A stretch of DNA of 64,000 nt from Limnospira fusiformis SAG 85.79 (GTDB taxonomy: Bacteria; Cyanobacteriota; Cyanobacteriia; Cyanobacteriales; Microcoleaceae): contig NZ_CP051185.1 of the NCBI RefSeq assembly GCF_012516315.1, forward strand, positions 5,461,363 through 5,525,362, given 5' to 3'. Below the pieces are notes generated by a model that was not told the origin of the DNA, ran no database searches, and saw only the letters and a program-made list of their open reading frames with translations. Below are positions 18,206 through 29,100 of the stretch, in pieces. Positions within the stretch are counted from its first letter, which is position 1; every line of letters starts with the position of its first letter. The position numbers were made by a program, and so were the translations under genes.

Positions 18206-18662
18206 AACTTCATAATTATAGCTAATTTTATGTCATCTTCAATCCTGCATAAAATCGACAATTTATCATTATGATATACCTCCCGATATCTACTTATTAA
18301 CCCCTAGCAGTAATACTGATTTCCCTAAGTTTGGCTTGAATAATCGGTGATCCCTATCTACTCACAGAAAATACCTATCTGGTCGGATGGCCAGATATTG
18401 CCCCAAAATCAGTAGACCTGACATAGTATTCAGATCCATCTTATCCTATTTTGATAACAGTTATAATTTCCTGGAAATCGACTGTCTAAAGGCTAATTGA
18501 TGCTTTGGCTACCGCAAAAATTTAATAAAAATTTAACGATGCTTAATATTTATTCATATATCCGGTAAAGGCGATCGCTCCCCCGTCGGTAGAGTCCGTA
18601 GAGTTGGTAGGGTCCGTGATAGCCTGGTCCTAGTCATGGTAAACCCGCGCCCAGCCAGCAGT
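18206..18662. other. Intergenic region, no gene seen
   Basis: This AT-rich 457-bp stretch lies upstream of the GGDEF/EAL gene and downstream of the integrin-like gene. It contains one HIP1 site (about 18572) and no supported frame or RNA. It marks the border between core genes and the modular-protein cluster. Confidence 0.4.
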
Positions 18663-18686
18663 GGGGGCGCAAAATTTTGCGCCCCC
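18663..18686. terminator. Perfect 24-bp palindrome
   Basis: GGGGGCGCAAAA is followed directly by its reverse complement, centred at 18674/18675. It has no T-run on either side. It lies beyond the end of the integrin-like gene and could be a second terminator, an mRNA 3' stabiliser or a protein site. Confidence 0.4.
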
Positions 18687-18720
18687 AGTATGATGAATTA
18701 TTCATGGTTTGGTGAGGTTA

Positions 18721-18767
18721 GGGCGGGTTCCTGTTAATTACAGGGGAGAACATGAGTCAACCCGCCC
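18721..18767 (-). terminator. Two-tier hairpin after the integrin-like gene
   Basis: GGGCGGGTT (18721-18729) pairs with AACCCGCCC (18759-18767), and inside it CCTGT-taatt-ACAGG forms a second perfect hairpin (18730-18744). It lies 32 bp after the stop of the minus-strand gene. There is no T-run, so a role in 3' processing is equally possible. Confidence 0.5.
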
Positions 18768-18798
18768 CTTGATGAGAGGGCGAAGTAATCGTCCTATT

Positions 18799-21700
18799 CT
18801 ACATCATAGAAACACTCAGGTTGTAAGGAGTTTGATTACCCTGACTAAATACCCGGGCTACATAAGTACCAGGTTCTAAGAATTCTCGAATCTCCTCATC
18901 TTGGCTGCCAGGATTTCTCGAACTACCAAGGAGCCTTGTACGGTCATTATTGAGTAACTCGAATAATTCCAGGTTAGCATTAGCCCGGAGACCGTCGAGA
19001 CCCACAGTGACAAAACCAGGTGACTCTAAAGTGAAATTGTAATAGTCGTCAGTGTCAACCCTGCCACCTTCGGTATAGCCAATCAGACCGCGTTGGCTGA
19101 TCGAACCGCCTTCGGTGAGTGGGTCCAGAGGTTGTCCCGGTGGCGTGTCGTCAAGTGAACCTGTAATCGGACTCGCAGCCATATTGATTTCGTAGGGAGT
19201 TCTTGCTGCCCCCCTGGGGAAGACCCGCACAAAATAGTTGCCCGGATCTAAGATTGTTTTGATGTTTTCATCGTTATTTCCCGGTCTGGCAGAACGTTGA
19301 AGGAGATCACGACCGTCGCTACCTATTAACTCCAGGTCGGCGTTAGCCCTCAAGCCCGTCAGGTTAATATCAACGCTACTGCGTTCATTAAGGGTGAACT
19401 GGCGATAGTCGTTAACATCCCGATAACCGTTTTCTGGGAAACCGATCCGGTCTGTGTCCCTGTAGTCCGTCAGCAAACCGATATTGTTAACGTTTCCGGG
19501 GGCTTGGCCATCAGGATCTACGGCTACCCCCAAATCGGCAATCTTCAGGGTGTAGGGACTACGGGCGCTACCTTGGGGCCGAACGGCTACATAATAAGTG
19601 CCGGGGTCTAACTCTTGTTCAATTTTTTCGTCCGCTGTTCCTGGGTTGCGAGATTCAAATATCAGGCTACCAGAATTATCTAGTAATTCCAGATTGATAT
19701 TAGCGCTCAGGCCTTCTAGAGCGATCGCCAGGGATTTGGCTTCGTTGAGCCGGAAGCCATAGTAGTCTACCTGGTCGCGACTGCTACCTGTGCCGAAACC
19801 TACCCTATCACTATTACTGTAATCTCCTGTTAGCACTCCCAAATCATTGAAGAAAGAAGAACCTGGTACAGGACCACCATCTGGGTCTACCGAGTCGGTC
19901 ATCGCCGTAATATCCAGGGTATAGTTGGTTCTGGCATTACCCACGGGAACCACATCCAGATAATAGGTTCCGGCTTTGAGTTCTTGGCTAATCTGTTCTG
20001 CTTCGTTGCCGGGACGGGTTGAGTCAAACAACAAACTACCGTTGGTCTCTTTTAGCTGAATGTCGGCATTTCCTCGCAGTCCGGTTAGGGAAATATCAAC
20101 TTCAGCTTCACTCGCAAGAGTGAACTCATAGCGATCGGTGGTGTTACGAATACCGCTTTCAGCAAAACCAATGCGATCGCTGTTGGTGTAACCCCCTTCT
20201 AGGGAAAGCAGGTTCCCCACATCGAACTCCTGAAGCGCGTCGCTGCTACCAGTATTGATACTTAGTCGGTATTCGCTGCGAGCATTGCCATTGGGGAATA
20301 CTTCCACATAGTAAACACCAGCATCTAAGAAATCGGTAATATTTTCGTTAGCACGACCCCTTTCCTCTGCTGTTTGCAGAATCGTTTTACCATCACCGTC
20401 GTACAAACGCATATTGATATCCTGACGCAAGTTAGTCAAGTTGATATCAACAGAACCATCTTTAGTTAGTTCAAAGCGTACCCAGTCTCGTTCGTCCCGA
20501 CCAGAACGGCCCTGAGTGAAACCTACACTGTTCCGAATGGAAGGGATGTTATCGACCCCTGGTTCAACCTTACCGAAATTGAGAGCCTTTTCGGGAGTGG
20601 CATGGTCAGGAATGAAAACAGTAGCTGCCGTGATACCCAACCGGTAGTTACTCCGGACGTTGCCCACGGGGGTAACTTTTACATAGTAGGTTCCCGCTTC
20701 GAGTCCTTCCAGTTCAATTTTTTCAGCTTGGCGACCTGGGTTTGTACCCCGCGCTACTCGCTCGCCGCCTTCATCTAGAATCTCTACATCAAGGTTCGCT
20801 CTCAGTCGGTCTAGGGTCAAGTTAACATCGCTGTTTACTGGCAAGGTGAAATTGTACCAGTCCTGAGTGTCCCGTCGCCGACCTGTAACGAAACCAACAT
20901 CTCCAGTCTGACTAACAGGGTTAGCTTCAGTAACTGGCCCCAAAGTGATACCAGGTTTGCTGTCGTCGTCTTCGATGGTGATAGGGTTAGCACTCATACC
21001 CAGGCGATAGTCCGTCCTGGCGTTACCTACCGGGAACACCCGCACATAATAATCACCAGGTTCTAAATCCGTGCTAATTTGTTCAGCTTGGCGACCTGGG
21101 TTAGTGGACTGATCGATAATAGTTTCGCCATCTGCGCCTAGGAGTTGGACGTTAGCATTAGCCCGAAGTCCGTCCAGAGTCAGCGATAATTCGCTATTTT
21201 CGGTGATACTAAACTTGAAGAAGTCTTGTGTGTCTCGGCTTATGCCCCGACCAAAGCCAATTCGGTCAACTGCGCTGACTTCTTCTGGTCCGATATTACC
21301 TAGGTTTTCCGCTGTGGCGATCCTGTCTTTGCCTTCTCCGATTATGTCTAAGGCTTCTGCACTTACCCACAAGCGATAGGAAGTGCGATCGCTCCTGCTA
21401 TTGGGAAAAACTCGGATATAGTATTCCCCTGCACCTAAGTTTTCGGTAATCTCTTCCGGGCGACGACCGGGTTCAGTAGAGCGGAATATTACCGTGCTAC
21501 CATCCCCGTCCAAAATCTCAACGTCAGCATTGGCTTGGAGTTGGTCAAGAGTCAGGTTAACCTCGCTATCGTTGCTGATGCTGAACTTATAAAAATCTTG
21601 CGAGTTCCACACACCATCTTCACGATCGCCGATTCTGTCGTTGTTGCTGTATGGCCTAGGTCGTCCGTTGAGGTCGCCAATATTAATTACATCAGGTCCT

Positions 21701-22716
21701 ATTACGGAACCTAGGGTGACATTAACTGTGGTCTCGCCTAAACCCAACACTTCCAACGAAAGTGTATCGTCTTTGGCGTGGGGATTTTCAGTACCGAGTT
21801 CTACTGTGAAGGTGCGACTTTCCCCGTCTTTAACACCCTTATGTTGCACCGGGTTGATGCTTTGAACATAGCCATACTCATCACTCCTGGCTACCATTGT
21901 CAAGTCGCTTAATATGGTCTCTAAGCCACTGGTAACTACGTTGACTAGGTTGGAGCTATCGGACCTTAAAGTTTCTACCGTACCAAATCCCAATTGATCA
22001 ACCAGTTCTCTATATACCGGTACAACATCCCTGGTGACCGCGAAAATAGGAATCACTCCCGTCTCTTCCAAAGCATTCCTGACTTGAGCAACGCTGGGAT
22101 AGTCTTCTCCCGTACCTGCTGGTCTACCATCAAGAACTGTATCGCCATTATTGGCAGTGGTTATGCCTGCCGCTCCTCCCGCTCCTGCCTCATGATAGCG
22201 AGCATCTGTAGAAAGAACCACAATCCGCCGAGAATTATTGCGGTAGCCAACCTCTTCTTCCCGGAGAGCCACATGCATCAACCCCTCAAGTTGAGCTTCT
22301 GGAGCGTCCCCGCCAAAGCCAATTTCCAGGCGACCTAGTGCGTCCTGGAAATCAGGCAAAGAGTCCGTTAGCGGCAGGTGGGTTTCGTATACATAATCAG
22401 TGCTACCACCAAAAGGCCAAATGGGTTTGTCGATGAAGGAAGCCAAACCAAATTTAGTGTCTGGTTGGATGTCTTGCACCTCTTTAACTATTCGGGGAGC
22501 TAAACGCTGCATAACCGGCAGGTCATCCCAAAATGAACCCGAAAGATCCGTTAGGAAAACTAAATCTATTGCTGTGGTTTCGGCACTGTCACTGGGTACT
22601 GTTGCCGTAATGTCAAAACTGATGTTATCTCCAGGTACAATATTCACATCTACTACGCCTGGATTTAACGCTCCCTCGCCACGTACTGTATTGGTGATTG
22701 TGCTTTTCCCGCTCAT
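18799..22716 (-). CDS. Integrin beta I-like domain protein with eight PPC repeats
   Basis: 1305 residues. Residues 48-280 form a von Willebrand A/beta-integrin I-like domain. The metal site is complete: DLSGS (Asp57, Ser59, Ser61), Asp64-Asp65 in the ADMIDAS position, Glu140 in GGDAPEAQLEG, and Asp171 in VVLSTDARYH. DYPSV...PIFAVTRDVVPVY and SDSSNLVNVV follow the integrin-beta order almost block for block. A ~75-residue beta-rich segment follows, then eight ~118-residue PPC (bacterial pre-peptidase C-terminal) repeats with the pattern RIGF...RD..D.Y.F...L..L.ANA...L..G...AGTYYV.V.P...TPY. No Sec signal peptide is visible. It lacks the N-domain of its neighbours. Its PPC repeats 2-5 resemble the 44029 gene. 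Likely an exported adhesive or matrix protein (inference). Confidence 0.9.
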   Translation of the reverse strand: MSGKSTITNTVRGEGALNPGVVDVNIVPGDNISFDITATVPSDSAETTAIDLVFLTDLSGSFWDDLPVMQRLAPRIVKEVQDIQPDTKFGLASFIDKPIWPFGGSTDYVYETHLPLTDSLPDFQDALGRLEIGFGGDAPEAQLEGLMHVALREEEVGYRNNSRRIVVLSTDARYHEAGAGGAAGITTANNGDTVLDGRPAGTGEDYPSVAQVRNALEETGVIPIFAVTRDVVPVYRELVDQLGFGTVETLRSDSSNLVNVVTSGLETILSDLTMVARSDEYGYVQSINPVQHKGVKDGESRTFTVELGTENPHAKDDTLSLEVLGLGETTVNVTLGSVIGPDVINIGDLNGRPRPYSNNDRIGDREDGVWNSQDFYKFSISNDSEVNLTLDQLQANADVEILDGDGSTVIFRSTEPGRRPEEITENLGAGEYYIRVFPNSRSDRTSYRLWVSAEALDIIGEGKDRIATAENLGNIGPEEVSAVDRIGFGRGISRDTQDFFKFSITENSELSLTLDGLRANANVQLLGADGETIIDQSTNPGRQAEQISTDLEPGDYYVRVFPVGNARTDYRLGMSANPITIEDDDSKPGITLGPVTEANPVSQTGDVGFVTGRRRDTQDWYNFTLPVNSDVNLTLDRLRANLDVEILDEGGERVARGTNPGRQAEKIELEGLEAGTYYVKVTPVGNVRSNYRLGITAATVFIPDHATPEKALNFGKVEPGVDNIPSIRNSVGFTQGRSGRDERDWVRFELTKDGSVDINLTNLRQDINMRLYDGDGKTILQTAEERGRANENITDFLDAGVYYVEVFPNGNARSEYRLSINTGSSDALQEFDVGNLLSLEGGYTNSDRIGFAESGIRNTTDRYEFTLASEAEVDISLTGLRGNADIQLKETNGSLLFDSTRPGNEAEQISQELKAGTYYLDVVPVGNARTNYTLDITAMTDSVDPDGGPVPGSSFFNDLGVLTGDYSNSDRVGFGTGSSRDQVDYYGFRLNEAKSLAIALEGLSANINLELLDNSGSLIFESRNPGTADEKIEQELDPGTYYVAVRPQGSARSPYTLKIADLGVAVDPDGQAPGNVNNIGLLTDYRDTDRIGFPENGYRDVNDYRQFTLNERSSVDINLTGLRANADLELIGSDGRDLLQRSARPGNNDENIKTILDPGNYFVRVFPRGAARTPYEINMAASPITGSLDDTPPGQPLDPLTEGGSISQRGLIGYTEGGRVDTDDYYNFTLESPGFVTVGLDGLRANANLELFELLNNDRTRLLGSSRNPGSQDEEIREFLEPGTYVARVFSQGNQTPYNLSVSMM

Positions 22717-22781
22717 GGTTTTCTGTCCTTAGCTAATAAGTTGTGAGCATACAAGGTTTTTCGCTGTTATCTGCCATCCTA

Positions 22782-22832
22782 CCTCCTATAAAACCCACGG
22801 GAAAAACTGCGGTTTTTGGGGTTTTATGGAGG
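22782..22832 (-). terminator. Nested inverted repeat between two PPC genes
   Basis: CCTCCTATAAAACCC (from 22782) pairs with GGGTTTTATGGAGG (to 22832), and the loop holds AAAAACTGCGGTTTTT, itself a hairpin. It follows the stop of the upstream minus-strand gene at 22857. Confidence 0.55.
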
Positions 22833-22856
22833 TTTGTATATGTCTGATTCACCGTC

Positions 22857-25418
22857 TCATCTGAACATAAATTCCAGATTATAAGGGGTTTGAGCCATGC
22901 CTACCGGATAAACCCGCAAGTAATAATCTCCCGCATCTAAATTTTGGGTGATTATGTCTGTGTTATTGCCACGTTGATTAGAACTATCAATCATCCCGCC
23001 ACTACTATTCAATAGCTCTAAATCGGCATTTTGCCTCATGCCGTCCAGCATAATAGTAAGACTTTGGGGCTCGTTGAGGGTAAATCTGTAGTAGTCGTTA
23101 ACGTCGCGAACTCCGTCTTCCATAAAGCCAATTCGGTCTCTGGGAGTTCGGAAATCACTATTCAAGCTACCCAAGTCTGTGGCAGTTTCCAGAGTGCCGT
23201 CGGGGTCTTCTCCGGTAATTGGATCGACGGTCGGTCTTTCTTCCGGTTTCGGCTCTGTAGGTACGGCATTCATTTTCAGGAAATAGTTGGTTTGCGCTGC
23301 ACCTGCTGGGAAGACTTGCACTTTGTAGTCCCCAGCTTCCAATTCCCCGCTGAGAAATTCCGACTCACGGTCTGGGTTGAAACCAGTCATAACCGGCCTA
23401 CCGCTGCTGTCAAACACAATAACATTAGCATTCATCCTCAGTTCGTCTAGGGTGAGGGTAAACCGACTATCAACATCTAAGCTAAAGTTGTATTCGTCGC
23501 TGTTGTTACGAACACCCCCGTCAGTAAAGCCGATGCTATCTGAGATTTTGAACTCCCCATTTCTCAGGCTATTTAAAGAACCGACTTCTGTGATTTCTAC
23601 ACCACCACCTACAACTTCAGAATTTATTGCCAGTCGATACCGAGTCTCGGCATTACCTACCGGTACCACTCGCAGGTGGTAATCACCAGACTCTAGGACT
23701 TCGGCGATGTTTTCTGGTGTACGTCCGCGCTCCTCAGAAACTGCAATGGGTCGGCCTCTTCTGGAGTCAGGGTCGAAAAAGCCTTGATATAGTTCTAGGT
23801 TGATGTTTTGATTGAATTGGTCTAGGGTGACGTTAATATCCCTGGACTCATTCAGGGTAAAGTTATAAACATCTAACTCGTTGCGAACTCCGCTCCCTGT
23901 CTGACCCACATTGTCAAAATTGCTGTAGGGCGCACCCAAAGCATTTATGTCTATGATATCCACCGGGGAAATAGTTTCCCCCGCGCTGAGACTCAGCCGA
24001 TAGTCAGTATTACCACTACCAGTGGCAAATACTCTGACATAATAATCTCCCGGGTCGAAGATGTCGTTAATTTTTCTGGCGTTCCTACCATCCCTTTCTG
24101 ACTGATGAATACGTTCACCGTTGCTGTCGTAAATCTCGACATTTGCCACATTAACTCGCAGTTCGTCAACGACCAAATCCACGTTTTTCTCAGCACTGAG
24201 GCTGAATTTGAACCAGTCCTCTTGGTCTCGGAAGCGATCGCCTATTAATAAGCCTACATTGTTTTTCTCATTAATCGGTCTGACTCCCAACTCCCCTAAG
24301 TCTTTGGCAGTTGCTAAAGTAGGATAGTCGCTTTGATTTGTCTGAGCATCTAGTTCCAATCGGTAGTCGGTTCTGTTAGTACCTTGAGCCCCTACCACTA
24401 AGGCATAATCTCCTACCTCTAGGAAATTGCTGATGGTTCTGGGTCGATTAGCCGGAGCTGTAACCCTTTCCAACAGAGAGCCTAGTTGTTTTGGTCTACT
24501 GGGATCATACTCGTGTAAAAGCAGATTGGCTCCCCGGTTGAGCTGATCCATTTGAGCATAAAATGAAGCATCCTCGCTCAGGTTAAAGGTGTAGAAGTCC
24601 CTTTGGTTGCGCTGACTTCCTGTGCCAAAACCGATACGATCAGCAGTGACAAACGGTTGAACTTTGCCGACTAAATCCCCAACTCGAGTACCTGGTAATT
24701 CTTCCGGTGGCAGCACTTCGTTGGCAGTCAACTCTAGCCGATACGGAGTTCTGGCAGCTCCACGAGGAAATACCCGCACCACATAATCGCCGGCTTTAAA
24801 AATACCATTAATGCTGTCTTCCTGTCGCCCAGGATTCATCGATTGAAAGAGAATCGTTTCCCTATCTTCATCTAAGATTTGAATGTCGGCATTCTGTCTC
24901 AGTTGGTCTAGGTTGATGCTGACATCGCTATCCTTATCTAAGCTAAAGCTGAAAAAATCTTCAACGTTCCGTACACGACCTTCAGTAAAACCAATGCGAT
25001 CGTTTATTACTACTGGTTCTGACAGACTGTTAAGAACTCCCAGGTTTTGACCTGGATCTACTACGGTTCTCGGTTCTGCACTTAGGCTTAACGAATATTC
25101 CGTTTGGGCTGGCCCTACCGCCATAACTCGGACATAATAATCACCGGGCTCTAAGTTGGCGTTAATGTTTTCTGCTCGCCTACCCGGGTTGTTAGACTGG
25201 AACATCACCGAACCGTCGCTATCTAACAGTTGGACGTTAGCATTAGCATTTAAATCATCCAGGGTGAGGTTAAACTCGCTTTCCTCACGGATGGTAAATT
25301 TGTAGAAGTCGTTGAGTTCTCGCTGGCCATCCTGTCTAAAGCCAATGCGATCGCGAATCTCAATTTGTTCAGTTATGACACCTTTATTTAGGGCATCTTC
25401 TATCGTGTCGTAAGCCAT
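22857..25418 (-). CDS. Seven-repeat PPC-domain protein without the N-terminal EEFGH domain
   Basis: From the ATG at 25418 (MAYDTIEDALNKGVI) it has 853 residues made of seven PPC repeats of ~115-130 residues. An in-frame codon at 25520 would add 34 non-conserved residues, so 25418 is preferred; a GGGAG lies about 15 nt before it. Repeats 1-5 are near-identical to those inside the gene at 29730, where the same MAYDTIEDAL follows directly after the shared N-domain. The protein is acidic and repetitive without signal peptide or anchor. PPC domains usually sit at the C-terminus of secreted proteins. Export route and ligand are unknown. Confidence 0.85.
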   Translation of the reverse strand: MAYDTIEDALNKGVITEQIEIRDRIGFRQDGQRELNDFYKFTIREESEFNLTLDDLNANANVQLLDSDGSVMFQSNNPGRRAENINANLEPGDYYVRVMAVGPAQTEYSLSLSAEPRTVVDPGQNLGVLNSLSEPVVINDRIGFTEGRVRNVEDFFSFSLDKDSDVSINLDQLRQNADIQILDEDRETILFQSMNPGRQEDSINGIFKAGDYVVRVFPRGAARTPYRLELTANEVLPPEELPGTRVGDLVGKVQPFVTADRIGFGTGSQRNQRDFYTFNLSEDASFYAQMDQLNRGANLLLHEYDPSRPKQLGSLLERVTAPANRPRTISNFLEVGDYALVVGAQGTNRTDYRLELDAQTNQSDYPTLATAKDLGELGVRPINEKNNVGLLIGDRFRDQEDWFKFSLSAEKNVDLVVDELRVNVANVEIYDSNGERIHQSERDGRNARKINDIFDPGDYYVRVFATGSGNTDYRLSLSAGETISPVDIIDINALGAPYSNFDNVGQTGSGVRNELDVYNFTLNESRDINVTLDQFNQNINLELYQGFFDPDSRRGRPIAVSEERGRTPENIAEVLESGDYHLRVVPVGNAETRYRLAINSEVVGGGVEITEVGSLNSLRNGEFKISDSIGFTDGGVRNNSDEYNFSLDVDSRFTLTLDELRMNANVIVFDSSGRPVMTGFNPDRESEFLSGELEAGDYKVQVFPAGAAQTNYFLKMNAVPTEPKPEERPTVDPITGEDPDGTLETATDLGSLNSDFRTPRDRIGFMEDGVRDVNDYYRFTLNEPQSLTIMLDGMRQNADLELLNSSGGMIDSSNQRGNNTDIITQNLDAGDYYLRVYPVGMAQTPYNLEFMFR

Positions 25419-25644
25419 AATATTTTCTGAATTCTCCCTAATGTTGACAATAAACCCCCCGTGGCTCCACTGCGCTTGGGGGCCAGACTGGGCGGCACAA
25501 TATTGAATTTTGGGAACCACTAAAACCCACAGTCATGACCCCATAAGGCGGGGGAGCAACTGCGTCTTTATTTTCGTAGAGAATAGGGCTAATACTTCTA
25601 TGTATTACAAAGGGAGTGCTAGGACATTCTCTCTCGATATCCTT

Positions 25645-25672
25645 ATCGTAACACCACCATCAGAAATGTCAA
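25645..25672 (-). promoter_or_regulatory. Promoter candidate for the 22857 gene
   Basis: Read on the minus strand, TTGACA (25667-25672) and TACGAT (25645-25650) are separated by 16 bp, about 230 nt before the start. It is weaker than the promoters of the other family members. Confidence 0.45.
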
Positions 25673-25985
25673 CTCTTTTTTATAAAGATTTTGTAAAGAT
25701 TTTCTCACAAGCTAATTTTTAGCCCGCCATCATCACTAGCTTCACCATCTCTAAATGTGTAACCGGCTTTTTTAGAACTAATATTTCAATTTGTCTGATG
25801 GAAAATTTAGTGATATCACTACTCCCAATACCCCCAAACTACCACCGGTCAAGGGATGAGAGGGAATCATACATTAGTCGCTACTTGGTTGTTTACAAAA
25901 AGTTACAATAAATTAGCAGTACCAGATATTTCCCCACCGGGTTTGGGTATCTGTAGCATCACCACCAAAAATCTGATATTTCCCC

Positions 25986-26060
25986 TTGACAAATCTGCTG
26001 ACTTGACTTACCATTAGAGAATGGGAATCCGTGCCGCCCTATATATAGGGGTTTTCACCC
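25986..26060 (+). repeat. Intergenic cassette: antisense-oriented promoter-like boxes and palindrome (1 copy)
   Basis: On the plus strand, TTGACA (25986-25991), 17 bp, then TACCAT (26009-26014), followed by the CCATT/AATGG inverted repeat and the perfect palindrome CCCTATATATAGGG (26037-26050) with GTTTT after it. The same block recurs in nearly every spacer of the cluster, always pointing against the genes. The rest of 25673-25985 holds no recognised feature. After 26060, a G/C-rich hairpin region (26061-26100) may terminate the 26108 gene. Confidence 0.75.
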
Positions 26061-26107
26061 CCCACCCCATTTCTAGGGTGGTGGTGAGTAGGTGGGTGGA
26101 AAAGCAA

Positions 26108-29100
26108 CTAAATTAAGTTAATACTTAATCTGTATTCAGTGCGAGCCGCGAGGTGGGGAAATACACGGACATAGTAGGTTCCCGGTTCAAGGTTTCGTTG
26201 GGTGATAATTTCCCGCTGAGTACCAGGATTTCTGGATTGATCAATCCTCTCCCCTGTACTACCCAAAAATTCCAGGTTAGCATTTTCAAATAGTTCATCT
26301 AAGATAATTCGGACAGTCCCTTCACGATTGAGGTTAAAGCGGTAATAGTCCTCGGTATTGCGATCGCCTGCTTCGGTAAAACCAATTTCGTCATTGATCA
26401 CAATGGGTTCTCCGGTGAGTCTACCCAGGTTGACCGCAGGAGACGAGCCATCGTCATTGATAATAGTTCCGGTAGCTTGTCGCCGTCCTAATTGGGCATT
26501 TTGAGGTCTACTCAGGTTGACGGTAAAGGTTTCATCGGGTTCTATTTCGGTATCTCCAAACACGGGAACATCAATAAATTGGCGGGTTTGACCGGGGCGA
26601 AATATCAGCCTTCCTGTAGTGCGTCGATAGTCTTCCCCAGCGGTAGCCGTCCCGTCAGCCGTAGCATAATTAACCACTACCCTTTCAGGGCTAGGGCTAT
26701 CTAAGGTTACCAAAAAACGAGCATTAGTCTGACCGCGATCGCCTTCTGTGATTTCCGTATCTCTGATAGAGATTTGGGGGAAATCATCATTGATAATAGT
26801 TCCGATAGCACGTCGCCTTCCTAATTCCGCATTTTGAGGGTTACTGAGGTTGACGGTAAAGGTTTCATCAGGTTCGACTTTAGTATCCCCAAACACGGGA
26901 ACATCAATAAATTGGCGGGTTTGACCGGGGCGAAATACCAGCCTTCCGCTGGTGCGTCGATAGTCTCGGTCTCTGACAGTGGCTGTACCGTCAGCGGTAG
27001 CATAATTAACCACTACCCTCTCCGGGCTAGGATTATCTAATGTGACCACAAAACGAGCATTCGTCTGACCGCGATCGCCTTCTTTTACCTGAGTGTCTGC
27101 GATCGTAATTTGGGGGAAATCATCATTGATAATAGTTCCGGTAGCACGTCGCCTTGCTAATTCCGCATTTTGAGGTCTACTCAGGTTGACGGTAAAGGTT
27201 TCATCAGGTTCGACTTTAGTATCCCCAAACACGGGAACATTAATGACTTGGCGGGTTTGACCGGGTTGAAATACCAGCCTTCCGGTGGTGCGTTGATAGT
27301 CTCGGTCTCTGAGCGTAGCTGTACCGTCAGCGGTAGCATAGTTAACCACTACCCTCTGACTGCTAGGATTATCTAATGTGACGACAAAACGAGCATTAGT
27401 CTGACCGCGATCGCCTTCTTTTACCTGGGTGTCTGCGATCGTAATTTGGGGTAAATCCTCATCCTCATCAACAATTAACTTGCTGATAAAGGCATCCCAT
27501 TCGCCGCCACTATTGGTTTGTCCGCCTAGGTTGCCCGAAGTCTCCCCCGCCACATAAATAGAGCCATCACTACCCGTCGTCAGGGCATAAGCCACATCAT
27601 CCTCACTGCTTCCCAGTAGGCGCGTCCAGTCCCTAATGCCATCAGGCTGGTACTTGCTGATAAAGGCATCCCATTCGCCACCACTATTGGTTTGTCTATC
27701 TAGGTTGCCTGAAGTCCAGCCCCCCAAATAAATCGACCCATCCCTACCGGTAGTCAAACCAAAAACCCCTTCATTCTCAAGGGTTCCCAACAGGCGCGTC
27801 CAATCTTTACTGCCATCAGGCTGGTACTTGGTAATAAAGGCATCGAAGCCACCACTATTGGCGTGTGCATCTAAGTTGCCTTCAGTATAGCCAGCCACAT
27901 AAATAGAGCCATCGCTACCGGTGGTCAGGGCACGAGCTACATCACTCCCACTGGTTCCCAACAGGCGAGTCCAGGCTTTAGTGCCATTAGGCTCGTACTT
28001 AGCGATAAAGGCATCCCTGCTACCACTATTGATTTGTCCATCTAAGTTGCCTTCAGTATAGCCAGCCACATAAATCGACCCATCACTACCGGTGGTCAGG
28101 GCATGAGCCTCGTCACTCCCACTGCTTCCCAGCAGGCGCGTCCAGACTTTAGTATCATCAGGGCGGTACTTAGCGATAAAGGCATCCCTGCTACCACTAT
28201 GGGTTTGTCCATCTAAGTTGCCCTCAGTATAGCCAGCCACATAAATAGAGCCATCACTACCGGTAGTCAGGGCATGAGCTACATCATTCTCACTGCTTCC
28301 CAGCAGGCGCGTCCAATTTTTAGTGCCATTGGGCTGGTACTGAGTGACAAAGGCATCCCAGTTACCACCATTAGTTTGTCCATCTACGAACCTCCAAGTC
28401 GGGCCCGCCACATAAATCGACCCATCACTACCGGTGGTCAGGGCATGAGCCTCGTCCCAACTACTGGTTCCCAACAGGCGCGTCCAGTCTTTAGTACCAT
28501 CAGGCTGATACTTGGTGATAAAGGCATCTCGCTGACCATTATTGGTTTGTCCATCTAGCTTGCCCTCAGTTATACCCGCCACATAAATGGACCCATCGCT
28601 ACCGGTGGTCAGAGCCCACGCCCGGTCAGTCTCACTGGTTCCCAACAGGTCTGTCCAGGCGAACTCTGGCGGCGCGGACATCTGTACTGCTACCGGTTCT
28701 CCTTCTACCCAGATGAAACCCCAATCATTCTGATTTCTTAACCCGGTGATATCTGCTTCTGTCAAGGCTTCCCCATTCACCAGGCGCATAAATAACTCAC
28801 CCTCATCTCCTGGGGAGTCGATTTCGTTTAACTGAGAATCCAGATAATGCCCAAATTCCTCGGTTATCACATCCACCAGTTTCTCACTGTGAATTATGGC
28901 ATCCGATAAATACACCGTACCCGTCAGGGAATCAAAAGCGCCATCCGCACCATTCATGGCTCTGGCGGAAAGAACTTTCAGATGTGGTGTTTCTCCCTGA
29001 GTCAAAGCCTCAATAATAGTTGCCCCTAATTCCACATCCGTAGATGCACCGAAAGCGGTTTGTAAATCCCCCTGAAAATTCGCGGAGGCGACAAACTCTG

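Noticed and set aside
25419-25520. Longer N-terminus for the 22857 gene
   Set aside because: The extra 34 residues have no counterpart in the family, whereas MAYDTIEDAL at 25418 matches the module start seen in two paralogues.
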